NCBI GenBank assembly: GCA_013398015.1
Contig: VZRR01004731.1
Location: 185,911 to 249,910 of the forward strand
Origin: Oreocharis arfaki
Lineage: Eukaryota > Chordata > Aves > Passeriformes > Paramythiidae
Direction of reading: 5' to 3'
DNA: 64,000 bases
Shown here: in pieces, positions 1 through 10,150 of the stretch
Position numbering within the stretch: the stretch's first letter is position 1
Layout: every line of letters begins with the position of its first letter
Program-made: the position numbers and the translations under genes
The notes under the pieces: generated by a model
Seen by the model: only the letters and a program-made list of their open reading frames with translations
Told to the model about the DNA's origin: nothing
Databases searched by the model: none

Positions 1-1824
1 GTATTTTTCAGGGGTTTTTTTGATACCCACTATTTTACATGATCAGCTTCACACTAGAAGCAAACAAGGCACTATTTCGTGCGGGGCACTGTGGATGTGA
101 CCATGTTACCCTAGAAAGGACCTTTTATTTCTATTTGTCCCATGCCAGCCCTGGGCCAGGGAGAGATGCACAAGACAGACTTGGGAGAGGTTTCGCTCCG
201 TTCTTTTTGCAACACAAAGATATGTATTTCTGAACAGCTGACCTCAGGCGAGGAGAATCTGCCCCACACATGCAGAACTTGGCAGCTTTACGGTGCTGGA
301 AAGGCAGATGTAGCAAACGAGGCAGCAGTCTTACACCAGGGGTGCCCCGGGGTGTCAGGGGGTATTACTCTTTTTTTTTTCTTTCATTCTGTCTTTTGTT
401 TACTTTTGTGCATGTGCTGAAGGCTGGGTGCTTTTCAAAAAATACAAACCCCTCTCCCCAGAGAGCACACAACCCGTAGCACAGTGCAGCACAGTGCTGG
501 CTGCAGAACCCTTTTTGTATTCCTTGTGCACTGGGCAGGGATTTTTTCATTTCATGCATCATCCATAACTTGCCGCAGCAATTCCAAAAATCTCTACCAC
601 GCTCACATGAATACGAATAATTTAAATTCACATTTTTGCTTTTGGAAATTTATCATCATAGAAGTCAGGCTCATAAAGCAACTGTATTTCTGAAATTTCT
701 CACAGAATAATCAAGTGATGGCACTGCCCAACTAAACAGCCCCAACTCATTGGTATCATACAGGCACTTTGAGCTATGGCTCTGTATCACAAGGTCAGCT
801 ACTGACAGAAATCTGTCACCAGCATTAGTGTTTACTCTACTGGTTTTTCTTTGATGCTTTTTTATTTAGACTAATTTAATAAGCAATTAAAAAACTGGGG
901 GGCGTTGCTCAGAGTAGAGGTAGGTGTCTTTTCTCTGCCAATGGCCAGTAGCAAATGTTTTGGACATGAAATATTGTTGTGGACACCTATTGAAGAGTTG
1001 GCCTTGAGCAGATGTTACTCCTTAGCCCCCATTAGAGTCCTCTGGGTTTTGGCCAAAGAGCAAAATATTGCATTTCTTGTGCATAATTGTAAATACAGGT
1101 GTTTAATCCTCCCTGATGCCAGAGAAATTATTGGCTTTCAGAAAAAGCAAAGCAAATTATAACTCTACCATAAGAAACGAGTCCAACAGTTTCTCAATTT
1201 TAAATGAATTGGCCTTTGAGAACCAAACATCCCTCTCATTTCCTAGCACGGGACCATATCAAGGCCCCACTCTTGCCCCTGACCCTACAACTGCCTCACA
1301 GCACAGGGACTGTGCAAGGAGAATTAAGTCTCAGTTTTGCACTATGAAATATTTTTCGTGACTAGGATGTCTCCCTTTCTCATCACCTGTATCTGTATTA
1401 CATCAGCTGAGCGCTCCCACACCCAACAGTGCTTACAGTAAAAACAAGGGAGAAGCCAGAAGAGAGAAGAAGGGAAGAAATGAATTGCAATGCTTTTTCT
1501 GTCAAGCTCATCCCGGCAGAGGACCTGCCTGAGATTCCAGAAGCTGGGCACACAGGCTCCCCAAAAGATGCTAAAAAAGTCCACCCAAACAGTTAAACCA
1601 ATCTTGTAATTACACACAGAGTGTTTAAGACAACCAGCCTAAATTTTTAATTCAAGCAACAACAAAGTCTCCACTGGAAACAAAAGATCTGCACTTCAAA
1701 GATTTTCAGGAAGACAGGCAACATTATTAGGACCTACCCCACCGAAAACTTAAACAAGATTGAACCCTGTTATTTCTTTCTTCAATTCTAGAATGAAAAA
1801 TCAGATGTTTTTCCTGATACTAAC
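1..1824. other. Unique non-coding DNA, nothing recognised
   Basis: I read both strands and saw no repeat family, no exon with a convincing acceptor/donor pair, and no RNA gene. Open frames here are under 95 codons, overlap each other on both strands, and show no recognisable motif. The interval lies directly 3' of the possible minus-strand exon at 1825-1963, so if that exon is real this would be intron or 3' gene sequence. Confidence 0.6.
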
Positions 1825-1963
1825 CTGTTGATGGAAGTGGTGGGGTATCCTTGGGTACAATTCCAGCTGCCATGTGGTGTGCCCCAAAGGGGTTTGTCAC
1901 GAAGCACACTGCAACTCCTGCCAGCCAGGCACCAAGGCCGCCTGCTGCCTCAAGGAGTTTTAT
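1825..1963 (-). other. Possible internal protein-coding exon, unproven, unassigned gene
   Basis: On the minus strand a pyrimidine-rich stretch ending in tctatttttag precedes a 139-base open segment that ends CAG, followed by gttagt, a good donor. Read from its first base (ATA AAA CTC) the segment is open throughout: 46 codons plus one base. It encodes a hydrophobic stretch, LGAWLAGVAVCFVTNPFG, at about residues 10-27, which could be a membrane segment, then a proline-rich end (PPLPST). I do not recognise the protein. No partner exon was found in the window, and isolated splice-flanked open segments of this size arise by chance in introns. The opposite strand is also open over this stretch. 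A cryptic exon or chance is as likely as a real exon. Confidence 0.25.
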
Positions 1964-2142
1964 CTAAAAATAGAAGCCACTTAAGGAAAATGACCACCTC
2001 TTTAGAAGAACAGTCAGTTTCTCTCTGAATCAATTTAAGCCCGGGCACATCAATGAGATAGAGCTTGACCTAAAGAGCTCCAAAGAAATCAAGTCCTAAG
2101 GTAAAGGTGTGCCAGTAATATGGAAGAAGATAAGGAGGCTAT

Positions 2143-2213
2143 GGGCCTGATCCAAAGGCGACTAGGTCAGTGGCAAGCTTTAATGTTGATGTAAATGGGC
2201 TTTGGAACAGGCC
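2143..2213. repeat. Old palindromic MITE-like repeat
   Basis: The left arm reads gggcctgatccaaag and the right arm gggctttggaacaggcc. The right arm's reverse complement nearly matches the left arm, giving an imperfect inverted repeat around a diverged centre of about 40 bases. The arms match the 'GGCCTGATCCAAAGCCC' palindromic repeat that I recall as abundant in turtles and present as old copies in birds. That identification is from memory, and the class (probably a non-autonomous DNA transposon) is inferred. Arm divergence suggests an old copy. Confidence 0.6.
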
Positions 2214-4885
2214 ACGCCAGAGAAAAGAGCACCCCTTATTATAAAAATAAGCAGCCATTAGGAATGGACTAGAAGTTACAGGAATTTTTTTGCAGACGGA
2301 ACTTCCCTCCACTTTTCTCATCATCTCAGCAAAGCTTTGGGCCATTTGGCTCCGTAAATGAGCTGGCACCAGGTTGCCACCTAATCCCAGCGGGTGCCCA
2401 AGGGTCAGAAGCACATGGGTACTGTTTGCCCAAGCTGTTTCTGCAGCTAAAACATGGCTGGACACTGGTCCAGCTGTGCTTGCTGCATCTTTAGGTGCTC
2501 CACCAGCAGAGCTGGGCACCCAGTCAGCAGCACTGCCCACCTGAATTGCTGCACACATGCAATCCGCATGAGCGACTGCAGGAATCCATTCCCCACCCAC
2601 AGGGAGCAGTGATGGTTCAAATAACGAGAGAGGAGCTGGGCAGTGGTAGAAAACACTCAACTTTCAGCCACCCCACTCCACAGCTGCTCTTTGCCCGTGG
2701 GTGCAAGGTCATTTTTGACTCAGGTACAATCCTCACGAAGTGGGGGGAGAATGCAAATGTTTGGCAATAGGCAAAAAATACACCCGTAATTCTCACCCTC
2801 TCTGGCCCGTGCTGAATATTCCTCGCCGAAGCTGTTAAACTGATAAGGTTATCCACTGACAAGATAGGAAAGAGCAAATGCTCTGTAATTGAATACCATA
2901 CGCCTCACCACAAATAAAAACAACACAATTCTCTCAGAGATAAAATAAAGGATGTAGTAAGAGAGTATTGTTAAACCGTGCTAAAACAGTGAGGAGAGAG
3001 GGAATATGCAACTCACCCTGCTGGCTGCAATATAATTGGCTCGTTAGGGAAAAATGCACACATGGACACATGAAGGGAAGAGGAGATCACAAAACACTGT
3101 GACCTACAGACCAGTGTGGACTTCGGGCACAGCTCCCCGACAGCGCTGCTGAAACGAGGGAGTTGATGATGGGACAGAAAGTACTTGAGAGCCTTGGAAA
3201 TGAGTGCATGTAGCTGAATCCAGCTGGCCCCTCCCGATTTCCCCGTGCCAGCCAAGGGACACTGCTCCCCCGTGACCCCGGCAGGAGCCATGTCTAGCCG
3301 TGAGAAAGCTGCGCTGTGCTCTCTGACTCGGGAGCCGCCAGTTTGCCTTAAACTATTAGAGAGGCATTATATTGATTACTGCTTGATACTTGCAGGTCTA
3401 CAAAACGTCCAAGGAGACACAGGAAAGTTTAGAGACTTTTAATTTGCTGTACCAAAGCTTTTCTGATGGTCCCAGAAGATTACGCATTTATGAACAAGGG
3501 CAGCAACTATAAAAGCTTATTGTTTGCACTCAGCCAAACTTCATGGATTTTTTAAGTATGACAAAAGAGAAAATGAGTTACACAGATTTTCAATAACTTG
3601 AACACCAATCTCTGCTGTCCAAAGGGAATTGCTCCAGTGTTCTTTCTTTGTCTACCTTGGCCTGGCTTTAAGGGTTTATCCTTGTAAACGACATCAGTAG
3701 TTACAGTTAACAGGCCCAAATGAAGCAGTGGGGCCGAGATCCCTCTTGTCCTGATGTGCTAGATGCTCCAGGGAGAAGACTAAAGATAGCAAGAGGAACT
3801 TTGTCAAGGTAGGCTCCGTGCAGAAGATAGGAGCAAGCAGTCTGCACAGCCCCTCCCTTCGCTTCAATGACACATCAGAGGTACCAGGAGGATTCTCTCA
3901 TCAGAGGGCAATGGCACAAAGTGAGACTGAGGTAGCAACCCATTTTGCTTTTATGTGTTCAGCTAAAGAACAAGGTCAAAGACATAAGGTATTAAAACTC
4001 TTAATTAAGTGACAGTGGAATTATTTGCTTGCTCCTGGATTACGTTGATGCAATGAAACCTGAAAGCTGCTGTTTGACATTTCCCTTGATTTCTGCTCAT
4101 CTTTGATGGGTTTATACAGTAAATTGTTTTCAGGTACAGACTTGCCATAACTACTGAGAGACATGCAGGATGTTCCTAAAATCCTCCCACTTTCTGTTTT
4201 ACTGAAATGGCAGAAAGGCACCAAAGCCATAGCAAAAGAAAGCATTATTTCAATACAAACTTGTGTGGCTACAAAAAAGAAAGTTGCAAACTGGGGGGAG
4301 GGATAAGACAAGTACATATACTTTCTTTGCAAACAGTGGGTCATGAAGGATCCTGAACAGTCCCTATTCAATGGACAACACGTAGAACCTCTTTTGGCAG
4401 TACTGAGACAGGCAAAAGTATCTCAGGTGGCTCTGAATGGCTGGACTGGTCCATGGCATGCAGCCCTAGGAGCATCCAGCATTCAAATGTATGTGATGGA
4501 GCAGAAGCAGACCCCACAGCCAGGAAACAGAGCATAAAATGCATGGCCATGGTAAGAATCAAACTAAGACGTGATTTAAAAAAAAATAGGAGTAGTGTTT
4601 TGCTTTCTGAGCTCTCTACTTTATTTTTATTTGTTTTTATGCTCCTGTAAGTAAAATCAACAACTTCTTTTTCCCCAATAAACTGAAATTTTGCAGACCA
4701 TTAATCCATAATATGGACAAAAGGCTTCAGGTGCAGGTGAAACAAAATGAAAAATGGTCAGTCTGGTTCTTCCAGGAAAAACTGATACTTCACATGAGCA
4801 GTAAAGATTTTCCAACAAGCAGCAGCACGCACGTTTCAGTGCAGACCCACACTGAGTAGAGGGTAATGGCTCTGAATATCATTTA
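2214..4885. other. Unique non-coding DNA, nothing recognised
   Basis: The stretch contains the longest open frame of the window (173 codons, minus strand, 2660 to 2139). That frame runs into the palindromic repeat at 2143-2213, has no recognisable domain, and is overlapped by open frames on the other strand, so I do not call it a gene. A locally GC-richer patch at about 3220-3340 has no exon-like structure. No further repeats were recognised. Confidence 0.6.
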
Positions 4886-4978
4886 TGCACACTTAACTAC
4901 CATTTAGTTAATGTTTATGCAGCATTTTGAAAATGTAAAGTGCTGTAAAGATGCCAAATGTTATTATTATTAATAATC
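4886..4978 (+). repeat. Ancient SINE/L2-type 3' tail
   Basis: The segment reads gcagcattttgaaaatg, then aaagtgctgtaaagatgcc, then a short run of TTA/ATT units (gttattattattaa). This is the typical 3' end of old amniote L2, CORE-SINE and related elements: 'AGCACTTTGAAAATGTAAAGTGCTATATAAATGC' style followed by an (ATT)n terminus. The terminal trinucleotide run at the right gives a plus orientation. The body upstream is too diverged for me to place, so the exact family is open. Confidence 0.55.
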
Positions 4979-6217
4979 CAAGTGATAAATATGACTCCAA
5001 ATTCTCTACTTTATCCTTGTCCTCCATGTCAAAGGGGTGTTTGCACATATGATAAGCACAGCAATTCAGCAAGACACTCACAGTGTCTGTGTTACTCAGA
5101 GTTCAGGAGTTTTACACATAAGGGGATAAAGGACTAACTGGTTTCTCCCCAGCTTTACTGAGTGTTGCAAACACCCACCCCCGCCCCCCCNCTAAAATCC
5201 TACTTTTAAAAATACTGGGTCAGAGCTTTGGCCCAACATTTAAAAGCCTATTTGGAAAGGGACAGAGGTCAACATGTTTCAATAAAAAGTGTTTTCCTTT
5301 CAACGAATGTAGAAGAGGGCACAGGAAAGGACTTAAAACCAGCAATATTTGGGTATCTGCTGTCTGCCGCGGTCCCACTGCACCTCCCACTACAGCAGTG
5401 TGGACCACTATTGGCTGGCCAGATTTAGAGCACCCAAAGCCCCCAGATCTGTGCCTCCTTACATCTTCACCTTGGCCCTCAGAGGAGGCCACCAGCCACA
5501 GAGCCTGATGCCACAGAAACAATTATCCCCTCCCTGATTCTCCCATTTCCCAAAACCACTTCTCTTTTATTTGCACCTGCAGCACCATGACAAAAAGTCA
5601 GAGAGAAGGCACTCCAAAAGCCACAGAGCTTCCAAGACACAGGTCCGCCATGAGTGCTTGCCACTGCAGTGGATTGCTCTTATTGCACTAGACCTCAGCA
5701 GGGAAAATAATCCATGAGCCAGGGCCTTTGGTCTCTCCTTTTATCTTCAGAAATGAACCTACTGGTGCTCTCAGAGAAGTGGCTGTTATTTCAAGGAGGT
5801 GATCAGTTTGTGAGGAAGTGATAAGCAAGGGAAGGGAATTTTTGTTCCAGGTTTTGAATGGCCTTTTTGATTGCAACAGCCTCGCCACTGAGGCTAAACA
5901 TGAAATTACTTCTCTGAATCACACATCTGCCCTTCCCCTTATTGGAAAACCAAAAGGACAAACAGATTTCTAAAAGAAAGTCTTTTAAATGTCTTCATTC
6001 TCTTCAACAAACTGGATTTTCCTGAGTTCAGGTCCCATTCCACTGTTCTGTTACAGTGGTTGGATGCTGAACTCTTGGATGCTTGGTCCAGACTTTGTGA
6101 CTGGGGACACAGGCAGAGAACCTATGGCTCAATACACCCTTTGAAGGCTTTCTCCAAGACTTAAAAAAACTATCTTAGTTTAAAAAAAGGAAAATGAGGA
6201 AAAAAAATCCCACAGAG
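4979..6217. other. Unique non-coding DNA with a C-rich tract and one unresolved base
   Basis: No gene or recognisable transposon. A cytosine-rich tract at about 5172-5192 contains the only 'n' in the window, at 5191. Open frames at about 5220-5540 exist on both strands and do not resemble known proteins. Confidence 0.6.
5191..5191. other. Ambiguous base (n) at the end of a C run
   Basis: The base call is n directly after a run of seven C. This most likely reflects a homopolymer length or read-quality problem in the assembly rather than biology. Confidence 0.95.
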
Positions 6218-6332
6218 ACAGCCTGATCTTCTACTTTCTCACACTGGTATAAATCAAGAATAACCCCATGGACTTTGTAGGACTTGCACAAGTATAAAAC
6301 TGCTAGAAATGAAAGGTTCACATTTCCTAACT
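6218..6332. repeat. Old palindromic MITE-like repeat, second type
   Basis: The segment has, in order, gcctgatcttctactttctc, cacactggtataaatcaaga, ataaccccatggacttt and gcacaagtataaaactg. This matches the sauropsid palindromic repeat whose consensus I recall as CACACTGGTGTAAATCAGGAGTAACTCCATTGACTTCAATGG, continuing into ACACCGGTGTAAAACTGG. The two arms (cactggtataaatc and gcacaagtataaaactg) are related as a decayed inverted repeat. Family name and mechanism are not certain; a non-autonomous DNA transposon is the likely class. Confidence 0.55.
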
Positions 6333-7329
6333 GCAGCAGTTGGCTGGGTTTTCTTTAAATAGCTTCATTAATAAATACTTTGAAAAAGGGGGGAAAAAAA
6401 AGTGCTCTTCCTCCCTCAATACTAATTACTAGTGCTCAGATTTAATCTTCAGCATTTATTGTGCTTCACCAAATCCCTAATAATCACCCCAGAAGACTCC
6501 TTAACATTGTTGTATAATGGGAAACAAGGGCAGGGTATTACTTTTTCATGTACAAAGATGTTTCATCAGGAGGCCAGATTTCTTCTATGCAGCTAAAGTA
6601 CATAGAGCCTGACACTTTTAATTTCTTCCGTAATTGTGTCACAAGAGGGGTTTATGTCACTGTGCCTCTTTGCTGAATTCCAAGAGGCTCAATGCTATTC
6701 CCATGGTCATTGCCTCCTACCTCTACTTTAAAATAATGAAGATTTGGGCTGAAATAAATTTGAAGATATCAAATAAGGACCCCTTGAGTTCCAGGGAAAG
6801 AAAATAAAGCAGCTTTTATTAAACTTGTTATGAGACCTTTCATGACCACTATTCTCGCTGTTCTCTTTGCTCAAAGCCTTTAGAGAATGGTCTCACTTTA
6901 GCCTAAACTCAGCTCTTTCTCAGCTCTCTAAGCCTCTGTAAAATTGAAGGACATTCACTCCAACACACGTCTTTAATAACTCAGTATGATTTAAACTTTC
7001 AATCTGCATTCCTGATTTCTGTAATAATTGAAAGGAATGCATTAGCAGCAGAAAAAAACCCCCACTTTTGCTTCATAAACTTTACCTTCATTGCCTCAGA
7101 TTTTCAGTAGTTCTCAATATGTAAGTTTAATGGCGTGACCCTAACAAGAAACGATCAGCAAATGAAACGAACCAGTGTGTAGCTGCTCCACACGGCTACA
7201 AGTGTCAGCTGTGGCCTGCCTGCCATTAATTTTATTGTAACTCATTTCTTCAGGTTGAGTACAGCACGATTTAATGTTCCCATTCTCCCATTCCTGTTCT
7301 GCATGACAAATTGTTTTAATAAACATAAA
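6333..7329. other. Unique AT-rich non-coding DNA
   Basis: AT-rich sequence without recognisable exons or repeats apart from short A runs (for example at about 6390-6402). It leads into the regulatory-looking block that follows. Confidence 0.55.
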
Positions 7330-8110
7330 CCGGGTAATAATAAAGTAATAATAAGCCTAGCACTCACCTTATATCACTGCAGTTAAATTCTCCCACAAGC
7401 CAGCGCTGGTTACAGTGACAATTACAGTCGGGCCAATCCGCAGCCAAGCAAGCACAATGGACAGATTTAATATCGTTTGTAAATATGATTAGTGTGCTGT
7501 CATGTTATTGCAGCCTGGTATTTACATTTCTCTCTGGGGTTATTCACTACACCAAATCAACATTAAATAGTGCTCCCTTCTCCTTCCCTTAAATCAAATA
7601 TACCTTTCTTTGTGCTCCACTCAGAAGTTAATGAAGAAAATGGCATCGATTGTTAATATTCAGGGATCAATCAGTGCTTTACATACCCCCCTTTTTTTTA
7701 AACAGATGTACGTCTGTCTGTATAACCCTGGAAGATTTCTTTCGAAATTCATAATCTCCCTGCTTCCTCCTCCCCCTCCATACACACCCTTTAACATCGA
7801 CGCTCGTCTGCTGACTCTCTTATGAAAAATGTTCAAATAATGAATGGCTGTTGTTTACAGAAGTAATTTCATGCTACATTTCCATTATTGCCTGGATTTG
7901 TTTAGCTTCTCAAGCTTCCCCATTTCCCTGCAATGAACTTTTAAGGAAATATAACCAGCTTTCACTGTTTATGCCATTATGTTTATAATAGAAGCTGCTC
8001 TCATTTGTGACATATTGCAACACTTCATAACTGTGTGCAAATAAGCATCCTTAAACTTGTTAAGGTCAATTAATCATTGTACAAAAGCTTTTTTAGCCAG
8101 GACTTCCACC
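7330..8110. promoter_or_regulatory. Candidate conserved non-coding regulatory element
   Basis: This block is AT-rich but not low-complexity. It is packed with forkhead-like TGTTTAT/TTTATAA words, homeodomain TAAT cores (tcaattaatca) and an inverted SOX-type pair, cattgt-acaaaag, at 8075-8087. It lacks transposon sequence and persistent open frames. That texture is typical of developmental enhancers conserved across vertebrates in gene deserts or large introns. Conservation cannot be measured from one sequence, so this is a judgement from texture. The target gene is unknown. Confidence 0.3.
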
Positions 8111-10134
8111 AGCATAAATCCAGCCACGTAGCAGGGTAATGAAAGGGCTCTAGCGTGGACTCGGGTCCTACATGGCACAATTGTGTGCTTCAGATGTTAA
8201 TAAAACTGCCTGCAGATGACACAGGTCTTTTTCTCCAAAGTTATTTGGCTCCTGCGGTCAGGCAGCACAGGTTGAATGCCTGCAGCCCAAATCAAGAACA
8301 GACAAAAATTTATAATGACTTCAACGACCAATTCCCACCAACCTAAAAAAATTCTAAAGCCACTTTTTGCCCAGCGAAAGCAAGGAATCGAGCCGTAGGA
8401 CATCCTGCTGAGTTTGGCCCCACGGCATTTCACTGGACAGGATTCGACACATGAAACACACCGCAACAAGTTCCTATTTTCAGACATCACAGAGGACACC
8501 ATCAAAGGAGAGCACGCTGCTGTCGGCAGCACGGAGCCCTGGCTGCTCAGGCACGTGGATCCTGTGCCAGCGTGGAGCCCTGGCCTCCTCCCGCTGCTGT
8601 GTTAACTGCTCTGAGAGGAAGGGGTCCCTGGGGGGCAGCAGGGAGGGCTCTGCCTGCCTGAGAGCTGCCTGGCACAAACGCTGAGGATGGAAAGGGCTCT
8701 TCCTAATTAGCAGCGACCTTCTCCCCACAGCCATGGCACACACAGGCTCTCTCTTGCCCTTCGTGCATTTAAGGAACAGGAAATATTCATGTGGTTTGTA
8801 TTTATGCTTCCATTTTCAACAAAGAGGTTCTCATCTCCTGCACTTTTGACTGAATTAAGACCTGCGTCTGAAATTTAAGACATGCCTTAATCAGACTCAA
8901 TAGGTTCTGTGCATGCCCCAGGCTTACCGATGTCATGGTGCCTGGGTGCATGCAAAATAAGCCTGGTCTGTGTCACTGGGCTTGGACTGATGTGTAAAAA
9001 CAATGGCAATAAACCCTCACAACAACCTCATTTAAACTGCAATAGTAAAATTCAGTGAAATATTTAATGCTAATGGAGAATTAAAAAATATAGGATACCA
9101 GTTTATGAGGGTGGCCATGTGCAGGCACATACTTCATGCATTCACTAGCATTTAACTTGCACGTACTCTTCCATACAAACCGAAGTATAAAGAGATGCCC
9201 CATGTTAGAAATATACCCCAATGAAGTCCAAAATGCATGACAAAAACCAGTACTTGAGTGTCTGCAACAATTACAAAGCCGACTCACACTTTGTTGTTTA
9301 CTGCCAGTTAACTTTCCCATGCTACAAGTTAGGAGAAGGGAAAGGAAAAATTTAAAGAAAGAATTACTAGTCAGTCAGAGAGCATAGCTGTTTTGTGGGG
9401 GATGTAGATAATCTGGAGACCAAGGCAGGGCTTTTAAAAGACCTATCTGTAGTTGTTGCTTTATGGAAAATGACAGATTTAAGAATATGGCTCCTATGGT
9501 CACCCAGAGGGCATGGATCTGGCTAACTGTGACTTGCTGATATTCTCTATTTAGAAGAGTCAAATGTCACAGCAAAATATTTCTGCTAAAATGTGTATTT
9601 ACTGCATTTTCCTTTCAAAGCTCAGCAAGGTGACAGCTGGAGAGGGGTGTCTGTGCATGTGTGGAAAAAAAGAGGGGGAAGAACTGGGGTGTTACTAAAC
9701 ACAAGATCACAGTACTCGAAACATCCTACTGAGATCAGAAGAATTGTGAAGCATACCGAGGTGGTACTCTAGCTATTCATTAACTGCCTGTATCAGCTGG
9801 CCCGGAGATTAGAGCTTAATGCAATGGTGAAGTAAGTGTCCATATCACAGTAGCCATGGAGGAATAGCGAGATGTAATGAAACTGAATAGCTAGCCATTG
9901 AAAGTTGAAAAATATATTGATTTTTCAGTGCTTGATCACTCAGGAGGCTTTATCAGGTATGAATACTTGGGGACCATCTGCTAACTCTGTAATGGTATTT
10001 TAGGATTTGTGACAGACTCCAGCGAAAATAAAACTGCGTGTTAGAAAATAACACAAAGTGAAGCCTGCTTCTCTGCAATCCATTCCACTGCTCCACATCT
10101 GCTTTTCTCATTCCTGCCTTTTAATTGTTCTCGA
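8111..10134. other. Unique non-coding DNA, nothing recognised
   Basis: A GC-richer patch at about 8490-8690 carries overlapping open frames on both strands but no domain or clean splice-bounded exon. The rest is AT-leaning unique sequence. The phrase caccagcataaatcc at about 8107-8121 is reminiscent of the palindromic repeat family but is too short to call. Confidence 0.6.
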
Positions 10135-10150
10135 ATTAGCTATAGCTAAT
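10135..10150. repeat. Perfect 16-bp palindrome with two TAGCTAAT arms
   Basis: attagcta followed by tagctaat is an exact palindrome. Each arm has a TAAT/ATTA homeodomain-type core, so a paired homeodomain dimer site is conceivable. Short perfect palindromes also occur by chance, so a function is only a suggestion. Confidence 0.5.

Noticed and set aside
2139..2660. Longest open frame (173 codons, minus strand)
   Set aside because: It has no recognised domain, overlaps open frames on the other strand, and its end runs through an old palindromic repeat. A chance frame in a GC-richer patch.
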